NCBI GenBank assembly: GCA_019918135.1
Contig: WBZZ01000921.1
Location: forward strand, 65,001-85,000
DNA from: Paulinella micropora
Lineage: Eukaryota; Cercozoa; Imbricatea; Euglyphida; Paulinellidae
Direction: 5' to 3'
DNA length: 20,000 nt
Below the pieces are notes generated by a model, which was not told the DNA's origin, did no database searches, and saw only the letters and a program-made list of their open reading frames with translations. Shown piece after piece: positions 13,928 through 20,000 of the stretch. Made by a program: the position numbers and the translations under genes. How positions within the stretch are numbered: position 1 is the stretch's first letter; every line of letters begins with the position of its first letter.

Positions 13928-14623
13928 ATGTCTGAGTGGATAATCTTTGTTAAGGCTTACTCTGCTAAACACGGTATAACCTATGGTGAAGCATTGAAAA
14001 AGGCGGGTAAGGATTATAGGAAACAAAAGGGGGGCAATGCGGATTTATCGGAGGATGTCTATTTGTCGCGGTCAGATAGAAAGGGTGCTGATGGGTATGT
14101 TCCCGTTCAAAATACTGAAAAATCAACGGTGTATGAAAAAGATGGTAAAGCTATTGTAGCATTTAGAGGAAGTGCGGATAAGCGGGACTTACTCACAGAT
14201 GTCGCATTAGTAAAGGGAGTATTAAAAAGAACACCGAGATACAAAGAAGAGCAGAAGCTGGTTAATGAAGTGATAAAAAAATATGGTAAAGAAAATGTAG
14301 AGCTGACTGGTCATTCACTAGGCGGCACGATAGCGAAAGATTTAAGCCGACAAACAGGTGTGAGGGCGACCACATACAATAAAGGCAGTAGCACAAAGGA
14401 CCTAATTGAGGGAGTAATTGACCGAGTGGCGGTGAAAGTTAATCCAAAAGGGAAAAGGGCGAAGATGGCAAAGCTGACCACAAACTACCGAACAGCATTT
14501 GACCCCGTATCGTTAATGGGTGCTACGGCTGTAAATACTAAGTTAGTGAAGCCAAAAAAAGGAATTCATACGATAAGAAGCTTCAAAGGTAAAGGAGCCA
14601 AAAAAATATACCTTTATGATTAA
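13928..14623 (+). CDS. Class 3 lipase with N-terminal virion-type leader
   Basis: The 231-residue product is a small alpha/beta-hydrolase of the lipase class 3 group. It shows FRGS (79-82, oxyanion region), the nucleophile elbow GHSLGG (128-133, S130), D192 in FDPVS and H214 in GIHTI as a likely triad. It would cleave fatty-acyl esters, probably of membrane lipids, and could help entry or exit. Residues 1-32 form a separate helical piece, WIIFVKAYSAKHGITYGEAL then KKAGKDYRKQ, like a short module seen in many large DNA virus proteins, ending in QKGG (33-36), the motif also in capsid and core proteins. Cleavage there would free the lipase. The 3' end overlaps the polymerase gene by 4 nt. Confidence 0.85.
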   Translation: MSEWIIFVKAYSAKHGITYGEALKKAGKDYRKQKGGNADLSEDVYLSRSDRKGADGYVPVQNTEKSTVYEKDGKAIVAFRGSADKRDLLTDVALVKGVLKRTPRYKEEQKLVNEVIKKYGKENVELTGHSLGGTIAKDLSRQTGVRATTYNKGSSTKDLIEGVIDRVAVKVNPKGKRAKMAKLTTNYRTAFDPVSLMGATAVNTKLVKPKKGIHTIRSFKGKGAKKIYLYD

Positions 14624-17600
14624 TTAAGTTTAAAGCCAAGCGGGATGCTGTCGTTATCGTTAATAAACTCACGACCCGCCCACTTATTCTCATTAACTTG
14701 TTTTTTAACATTCGCCATATGTAAAATGCTAAAATGTGGGATTTGTTGCTGTTTGCTGTTTCTGTCAATGTGTATTTTTTTCATTTGAAATTCCCTAACA
14801 TTTTCAATGCTTTCGCCTCTATCCATCTTATCATATACATCGTAGTTGAGTTGATTAGCATTTAAGCCTTTACCCCTAAAATGGAAATATCGTTTAACTC
14901 CATTTTCTGCTGTTTCTATATGAACCCCTTTTGAAATATGTTTGAGGTCGTTTTTGGTCATACCAGCAGTAAAGGCATCCTTCGTCGTAAATTCTAACAT
15001 ATATAGTTTTGGTGCTATCCACACACCTTTTATAATCTTACAACCATCGCCTAAGTCGTCCCCTATACCGCCTAGTTTCTTATTACCCATATTCTTTACA
15101 TACTTGGCACATCTCGCGTGGATTTGTAAGCTGTCTGTGTCGGTGTAGTAAAAGTCATCTTCAATGGTTCTGTTCGGGTTTGCTTCCTTAATATAATTAT
15201 ACATAATGCGACGGCTATATGCTAGTATGAATGCCCCATAGTGTGAAGGCTTTGTTATGCTACTCTCTAATAATATCGGATTGCGAGGTAAGCCCGATAT
15301 GTGCCATAAATCTTTTCCTTGTTGGTCCGTAAATTTAACTATGTCAGTTATTTGATTGCTATTCCAGAATTTCCAGTAATCTTCATTAGTTTGTATATAT
15401 GTTGTTATTGAAGGTATAGGTCGTTGTATCATCTTACCGTATAGACTATTCATAAACAATTTGGCGAGCAGATATTGCGGGCTACCTTTCTCCGCATTTT
15501 CCTTTGCCTTAAACATATCGTCTATGTATTGTTTGAAGACACATTCCGATTTGGCGGTGTAGTATCCTTTATGTATATGGACCGTATAACCTTCGGCCAC
15601 CATATCCTCAATATCTACACTCGTCAGCCATTGGTCCTTCATATCTTCTAGTCGCCATTTAAGGGAGCCCATACGGTCTCGCTGACCAATCCTTGAATGG
15701 AGTATGTTTTTTGGTGAAATGTAGTCAAGGTTGTAAATACCGATTTGAAGGTTTCGCGGGTCAAATGGTCCGATTGTTTCCAGTATGTCGCCAACCATAA
15801 AAGCTAATAACATCGCGGTAGGATATAGAGAAACGACATCCGCATCTACTAGATAGTCAATTATTTCGTCAAAGGTGATTTCTTTTTTTAGGTATCTTTC
15901 ATACTGCTTAGAAATAAACCGCCTCTTAGATTGGTAAGTCCTTCCGCCGATAATGGCTTTTCTAAATGCTCTTTCCTGCTCCACCGTTGGAAGCCTCACC
16001 TCATATTTACCATCTACATATTTCTTCCATATGTTGAAAGCGAGACTTGAAGTTGAAATATATGAAGTTAGATTGACTTTATGAGCTGTAAATATCGTTG
16101 TGTTTAACTTATCGTATAATTCCTTCAAACCCATAACATCATTTTTAAGATAAGCCAGACAGTCCTGCCTAGTCTTGTCGTCCATATCCTCCCACATTTT
16201 GGCCCGGTTGTGGTCAAAGTCTCCTTTGAGGATTTCGCACCCCATACTTTCAAGATTTGCTTTAAGACTTCCTTGGGTATGCTTACACATATCCCACATC
16301 TTGACATTTTCAAACTCTAAGCAGATAATAGAGCCGTTATTAATTTTTGACGACTTAATCTTAATACCTCTTTTAATTAATTCTTGGTGTATGAAGTAGT
16401 GGTCAAAGTTCGCTCCGTTAAATCCATTAACATATAGAACGGGCGGTTTATCTTTTTTGTCCTTCGGCACCCATCCTGCTTTTGCCTTCTCGCCTCGTTC
16501 TATTAGTAGGTCTACGAATTGACTTATACAATCTTTACCAGCTATGTATTTGAAACCCTCAGACCCCTGAGTATATCCGACTATGTAGCAGTCGTGAATA
16601 TCGTGGCCCAAAGCTATTAGCATATTTCTGAATGTTTCCAAATCGTAGTGAAGGACTTCCTGATTATTAATTTTTTCTTCTGTGTGTAGTTTAGTGATTA
16701 GGTGTCTTTTACCATTCTTCTTTAATCTAATATCAGCAAACTTTTTCCTGTTGAGATTACATTTATGTTTGTTCAAGTATAGTTTCAAACAGTCGTCGCA
16801 CCGCTTCTTGAATTGCTTAACTAATCCGTAGTAATGGTTATTTTCCAAAAAGATTAGCTTGTCGGGCTCCTGTCCTTCTTCATTGGTGCTCGCGGTCTGC
16901 TTCATAACTGGGTCTGTTATTTCATATGTCTTTCCTTCTTTTATGTATTTATTCAATATCTGAACCGCTATTGAAAATGGTATGGGGGAGTTTGGCGGAA
17001 GGTTGAATTCGGCTCGTATCTCATTACATTTCTGTTTGGTCGTCGGTTGAATATTTAGAATATCTCTACATAGGAAGAATAGACAGTTGTTATTTCTGCT
17101 TGGTGGAGATATCTTTTTACCATCTGGAACTTTCTCCTTTTTCTCTCGGGTTCCTTCATAGCATCCTCCGCCGTTTTCTTGAACTATGGTTATTTCCACA
17201 TATCGTATGTTTTTTTCATATCCATTCTCGCTGGCTTCAATGTTGTTTATGTTGAACTCGTTCAGAGCACCCATAAATACGGTATCGTATTGGCGGAGTT
17301 GAAATGAATTGAAACTTTTCTTTTTTAAATAGTGGTCGTATCGCTCATTAGCAGGAGCAGTGGAGTATGTTATAGATATATTGACATCCGCATTGTCGGT
17401 CATCCCTTCCCTTCTGACATATCTTATGGCTGGTATCAATACTTTCTCTTCCAAGGTGTCTATATCGTAGAAGCTTATATCTAAGTCCCTAAATTTGAAT
17501 GTTAGAGAGTTCAACCTATTATCCCTCCTAACCTCGTAATCGTGTGCTTTAAACTCTCGTCTCTTCGCTTCCCTAGTCTTAGCCTCGCGGAGATTTACCC

Positions 17601-17742
17601 TTGTATTGCTACGAATGTTAGATAAAAGGTCCTGGCGGTTTCTTTTATCTTTCGTTTCAACCCTTCTCAGCTTAGCCTTCGCTTGTAATAGTTCCACATT
17701 CTTCTTGTTCGGTCTAGGGGGTAGAGGTGGCTTGTATGACAT
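14620..17742 (-). CDS. polB: Protein-primed family B DNA polymerase (pPolB) with N-terminal OTU-like region
   Basis: The 1040-residue polymerase copies the linear viral genome from a protein primer. The 3'-5' exonuclease has ExoI D367/E369 (DLET), ExoII N442-D447 (NGANFD) and ExoIII Y531-D535 (YLKND). Polymerase motifs are A D635 (DVVSLYP), B K761-G769 (KLFMNSLYG) and C Y866-D870 (YTDTD), plus KLY at 912-914. The stretch between A and B is long enough for the TPR1/TPR2 insertions of protein-primed enzymes. Upstream is a zinc-knuckle-like CDDC...HKC (315-328). Further N-terminal, NNNCLFFLC (C220) and NNHYYGLV (H303) resemble the Cys and His motifs of OTU cysteine proteases. Residues 1-90 are basic and may hold the terminal protein. 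All catalytic residues are intact. Confidence 0.95.
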   Translation of the reverse strand: MSYKPPLPPRPNKKNVELLQAKAKLRRVETKDKRNRQDLLSNIRSNTRVNLREAKTREAKRREFKAHDYEVRRDNRLNSLTFKFRDLDISFYDIDTLEEKVLIPAIRYVRREGMTDNADVNISITYSTAPANERYDHYLKKKSFNSFQLRQYDTVFMGALNEFNINNIEASENGYEKNIRYVEITIVQENGGGCYEGTREKKEKVPDGKKISPPSRNNNCLFFLCRDILNIQPTTKQKCNEIRAEFNLPPNSPIPFSIAVQILNKYIKEGKTYEITDPVMKQTASTNEEGQEPDKLIFLENNHYYGLVKQFKKRCDDCLKLYLNKHKCNLNRKKFADIRLKKNGKRHLITKLHTEEKINNQEVLHYDLETFRNMLIALGHDIHDCYIVGYTQGSEGFKYIAGKDCISQFVDLLIERGEKAKAGWVPKDKKDKPPVLYVNGFNGANFDHYFIHQELIKRGIKIKSSKINNGSIICLEFENVKMWDMCKHTQGSLKANLESMGCEILKGDFDHNRAKMWEDMDDKTRQDCLAYLKNDVMGLKELYDKLNTTIFTAHKVNLTSYISTSSLAFNIWKKYVDGKYEVRLPTVEQERAFRKAIIGGRTYQSKRRFISKQYERYLKKEITFDEIIDYLVDADVVSLYPTAMLLAFMVGDILETIGPFDPRNLQIGIYNLDYISPKNILHSRIGQRDRMGSLKWRLEDMKDQWLTSVDIEDMVAEGYTVHIHKGYYTAKSECVFKQYIDDMFKAKENAEKGSPQYLLAKLFMNSLYGKMIQRPIPSITTYIQTNEDYWKFWNSNQITDIVKFTDQQGKDLWHISGLPRNPILLESSITKPSHYGAFILAYSRRIMYNYIKEANPNRTIEDDFYYTDTDSLQIHARCAKYVKNMGNKKLGGIGDDLGDGCKIIKGVWIAPKLYMLEFTTKDAFTAGMTKNDLKHISKGVHIETAENGVKRYFHFRGKGLNANQLNYDVYDKMDRGESIENVREFQMKKIHIDRNSKQQQIPHFSILHMANVKKQVNENKWAGREFINDNDSIPLGFKLN

Positions 17743-17885
17743 CGTATATTATGGAATAGATTTTTTGGTTTGGAATTAATCCCAATGATTTATATTATAC
17801 TTGTATTATTTGTTTAGATGATAATTATATTAATGGTAAAAAAAATTTATTGGAAAAAAATAATTAATTAATAGAGTATTTATTT
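17743..17885. promoter_or_regulatory. AT-rich region upstream of polymerase gene
   Basis: 143 nt, almost all A/T, with no frame worth calling. It must contain the leftward promoter of the polymerase gene; the complement just before its ATG reads CCATAATATACG. No TATAG is seen on the minus strand here. Confidence 0.4.
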
Positions 17886-18140
17886 TTACCGTATTTCAAC
17901 TTCTGCGACATTTTCCATTTTTTGTTTCTTTTTCATAGCATATCGCTCCTTTCGTCTCGCCGATATGGCTTCCTTATTCTTTTCGTAATATGAAACACCC
18001 GCCTTTCTATACATTTCTGGATTTTTTAATACATATCTTCTTGAAGCCTCGTAATGAGCTTTTTTCTTTTCTTCAACAGAAGTATATTTGGTAGGTCGCC
18101 CTAACTTTACTGTGCCGACTGGTCCGCTTTGAGATGGCAT
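17886..18140 (-). CDS. Small basic AT-hook-like DNA-binding protein
   Basis: The 84-residue product is basic and helical. An AT-hook-like core LGRPTKYTS lies at 13-21, and the remainder has repeated short helices with YEASRRYVLKNPEMYRK (about 30-46) and YYEKNKEAISARRKERY (about 51-67). The spacing of aromatic and basic residues resembles small DNA-binding proteins of large DNA viruses. It probably binds AT-rich viral DNA, perhaps as a regulator or packaging factor; this is inferred from composition. It lies between the polymerase and HIRAN genes on the same strand, with 60 nt to the next gene start side and its own TATATATACAG upstream. Confidence 0.7.
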   Translation of the reverse strand: MPSQSGPVGTVKLGRPTKYTSVEEKKKAHYEASRRYVLKNPEMYRKAGVSYYEKNKEAISARRKERYAMKKKQKMENVAEVEIR

Positions 18141-18200
18141 ATTTCACCAAAACTGTATATATTGTTATATAATAATAATCATAATTATATAAATGAAAAA

Positions 18201-18551
18201 TTAATTAATTACAATTTCCATTCCGTAATTTTTACCTAACCCGCCGCCATATATGTTATAATAAACTTCTTGTTTCTTTGTTATCTTTTTGGATAGAGCT
18301 TCCGCAATGTGTTTCCCTATATATCCTAACTGCTTTCCATCTTCTGTTTCAACTCTAATAGCATTTTTATCAAACTTGTTTTCTGGTTCTGGGACTATGA
18401 AAACGGGTAATGGATAAGGAGCGCGAATATTCTTTCTTTTTAGCTCCCGCAAATTTTCCTGTCTTCCTTCAAATGTTACCCCTACAACTTTAAATTTTGG
18501 TAAACATTCTGGTGTCTTCTTTATTGTTGTCGGTATAAATAATGATGTCAT
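18201..18551 (-). CDS. HIRAN-domain protein
   Basis: The 116-residue product is a stand-alone HIRAN domain. The family pattern is clear: FKVVGVTFEGR at 20-30, VPEPENKFDKNAIRV at 53-67 and LGYIGKHIAEAL at 75-86. In eukaryotic helicase-like factors HIRAN binds the 3'-OH end of DNA at stalled forks; small viral and phage copies are presumed to bind DNA. As the outermost gene of the replication block, next to the probable genome end, it could help protect or process linear DNA ends, which is inference. The complement before its ATG reads ACTATATAAAAAAAAG, a TATA-box-like sequence. Confidence 0.8.
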   Translation of the reverse strand: MTSLFIPTTIKKTPECLPKFKVVGVTFEGRQENLRELKRKNIRAPYPLPVFIVPEPENKFDKNAIRVETEDGKQLGYIGKHIAEALSKKITKKQEVYYNIYGGGLGKNYGMEIVIN

Positions 18552-18733
18552 CTTTTTTTTATATAGTTAGAATTATATTTTTTTAAATGATAATTAATTA
18601 AATGATTAATATTTAAATTTCCTTCTTCCTTTTTGATTTCCTCTTGATTTCCCTGGTTGTGTAAATTTGGCGATTTGAAGTTAAAGACACTTTTCTTATA
18701 GGCATTTTGAAAAAATGACTGTAAGAAAAGTGT
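18552..18733. other. AT-rich terminal non-coding region of the element
   Basis: Very AT-rich sequence with runs such as TAATTAATTAAATGATTAAT and a pyrimidine-rich stretch (CTTCTTCCTTTTTGATTTCC). A 63-codon leftward frame exists but is low complexity. Composition changes to about balanced after 18735, so the right end of the insertion is probably in or just after this stretch. Confidence 0.5.
18687..18733. repeat. Inverted repeat near the probable right end
   Basis: ACACTTTTCTTA (18687-18698) is perfectly complementary to TAAGAAAAGTGT (18722-18733), with a 23-nt spacer; pairing can continue inward through TAG/CTG with one G-T wobble. It lies where AT-rich viral sequence gives way to probable host DNA. 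Confidence 0.7.
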
Positions 18734-19129
18734 AATCATCTTCTGGAGACGCAGAGGAAATCTGAGGAAAAGGAGTCCAGCCAGAGGAAGAGACCGTTTT
18801 CACAGGGGGTTTTGTTGGGGGACCAAGATGACACATCCGGTACCAAAATGGCGACCCTGGGAAAAACCAGCAGATGCAAATATGGCGAATGGTTTGTTTA
18901 CAACCCACAAGCGCAGATTTCTGTTTTTTTGAATAAACCAATACCATTTGCACAAGCCTGATAGTTAGTGCCACCATAAGCCAGTGAACACAAAATACAC
19001 AAGCCCATTGGGGGGCTTATGTGAAACGGTCTATTCCTTTGGGAACATGGGTGTCCTCTTTTTTTCTGTAAAGGTCTATGCCAGAGTACAGAATACACGC
19101 AAGATCTTACGAGCTAGGTAATAACTAGT
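18734..19129. other. Probable host flank, no gene seen
   Basis: Nearly balanced composition, with no open frame of protein-like quality and no viral motif. It contains CAAGATG and CCAAAATGGCGACC, which resemble the starts of animal non-LTR elements, but no element could be delimited. Minus-strand frames here may be the remains of the 3' part of the retrotransposon. Confidence 0.4.
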
Positions 19130-19760
19130 TGTATTACCTTCTTCCCATGTTCTCTTCGTGCCAAAATTCAGACCCACAATCCAATGATTGAAACACCGAA
19201 GAGGTAAGAAGTTGCACAGCTATGTTAGGCGCAACACCCCTTCTTATTCCCCTAGCAAGTACCATGTTGATACATTGTTTAGCTTTTTTAGTCTATCAGT
19301 CTTCATCATTTTCCAAGACAAATTTTTGTCAAAAATGACTCCCAAATATTTATAGGCCTCAGCCTACAGAACATTCTGTCCCATTAGGGTCCAATTGTGT
19401 GTGTCCTTAATGTTCTTAATATTGAAGATGACGATGTTAGATTTAGAATAGTCTTGATTAAATTCGGCATTATTATCTTTAGCCCACATAGCATAAATAT
19501 CTAAGTGTTTCTATAAGTCATAGGCAGAGTTTGATAATATAATAAGAAAATGTCATCAATATATAAAAGGCAATCAAAGACAAAGAGAAGGAGAGCCCAT
19601 TATCTTGAGCAAAAGTTGTAACTCCTTTAGTAGAAGAGCGCAAATTATTAGCTAAATCTGTAGTATATAGGCAGTATAATAACGGGGACAGAGGGCACCC
19701 TTGTCTTACCTCTCTATTGGTATCAAGGGGATATGCCTTCAGCCGTATCCACTCTCCCTA
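19130..19760 (-). pseudogene. Decayed non-LTR retrotransposon reverse transcriptase
   Basis: On the minus strand, in order, are the reverse transcriptase landmarks VRQGCPLSPLL (19683-19709), the catalytic LLYIDDI (YIDD at 19552-19563), an AMWAKDNNAEFNQD stretch, WTLMGQNVL, YKYLGVIFD (near 19340) and GSEFW near 19160. These are the spacing and motifs of L1/RTE-type reverse transcriptases. The frame changes between the first two motifs and again after YIDD, and at least one in-frame stop follows WTLMGQNVL, so it is inactive. It is typical of eukaryotic chromosomal DNA and suggests that the virus is integrated. The family and host cannot be settled from the sequence alone. Confidence 0.8.
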
Positions 19761-20000
19761 ATCCTAATCTTGCTTGTCAAGGGGAGCTAGGATTGTGGTC
19801 GGTAGTTGGAAGAGGGAATATGAAAAGACTTTCTTAAAGTCCCTGCTTTTGTTTCCTGACCACAGCTTCCTACATATGTTCAAAATTAGTTTTCTGAACA
19901 CTTTGACGAAGGCCAACAATAATTGGGTGGGGAGGATTATAATGGATCTTAAAATGATCAAGCCTGATTCTTCCATAAAAGACATGCTTTCATTTATTAA
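19761..20000. other. Unassigned flank upstream of the broken reverse transcriptase
   Basis: A minus-strand frame of 73 codons (19764-19985) stays open but does not match the reverse transcriptase segment expected before VRQGCPLSP, and two stops separate them. It may be another mobile-element fragment or rearranged sequence. I cannot identify it. Confidence 0.3.

Noticed and set aside
13874..14026. 51-residue N-terminal extension of the DUF3820-like protein
   Set aside because: It would cross the divergent promoter and the lipase start; the internal ATG at 13873 gives the conserved length.
18548..18739. 63-residue minus-strand frame in the terminal AT-rich region
   Set aside because: Asn/Lys/Ile-rich, no motif, spans the inverted repeat; likely chance.
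18734..18980. 5' end of a plus-strand L1-like element (CCAAAATGGCGACC)
   Set aside because: No following open frame on the plus strand; similarity is only a short string.
18696..19098. Minus-strand frames of 93 and 66 residues in the flank
   Set aside because: No protein-like pattern and the first crosses the probable element boundary.
1..20000. tRNA or rRNA genes
   Set aside because: No cloverleaf or ribosomal stretches were noticed on reading.

Overview
The window holds most of an integrated double-stranded DNA virus of the Polinton/Maverick or Polinton-like virus (PLV) group, followed by a decayed stretch that looks like host chromosome. The hallmark set is all there: a retrovirus-type integrase (cut by the left window edge), a double-jelly-roll major capsid protein, a penton-type minor capsid protein, an A32-like packaging ATPase, an adenovirus-type cysteine protease and a protein-primed family B DNA polymerase. 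Family assignments rest on motifs read by eye; no database search was possible. The element is AT-rich, its genes are closely packed and sometimes overlap, and every viral reading frame in the window is open, so it is either a young insertion or still functional.

Layout. 1-1038, minus strand: integrase and a highly charged protein. 1122-9049, mainly plus strand: a 1231-residue fibre with a C-terminal intramolecular chaperone, a two-pass membrane protein, a small secreted cysteine-rich protein on the opposite strand, a small beta-rich protein, the packaging ATPase, a small basic protein and the maturation protease on a long proline-rich, coiled-coil scaffold. 9169-14623: minor capsid, major capsid, a probable spike or decoration protein, an HNH-like DUF3223/DCL-type protein, a small DUF3820-like protein (minus strand) and a class 3 lipase. 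14620-18551, minus strand: DNA polymerase, an AT-hook-like protein and a HIRAN protein. 18552-18733 is AT-rich and ends in an inverted repeat that may mark the right end. 18734-20000 is probable host DNA with a broken non-LTR retrotransposon reverse transcriptase on the minus strand. The host cannot be named; a eukaryote with L1/RTE-like elements, perhaps an animal, fits.

How the genes seem to work together. Plus-strand genes are virion and morphogenesis genes, and most have the pentamer TATAG just upstream of the start codon; minus-strand genes are mostly for integration, replication and DNA handling and lack it. This suggests two expression classes. The two capsid genes share an extra feature: TATAG sits 45-65 nt upstream, and the leader carries a GTAAGTG/CACTTAC inverted repeat. 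A Q-x-G-G motif recurs in the major capsid protein, the basic protein (three times), the lipase and the ATPase, and may be the protease's cleavage site. In the lipase it ends a 36-residue leader that looks like a detachable virion-targeting tag.
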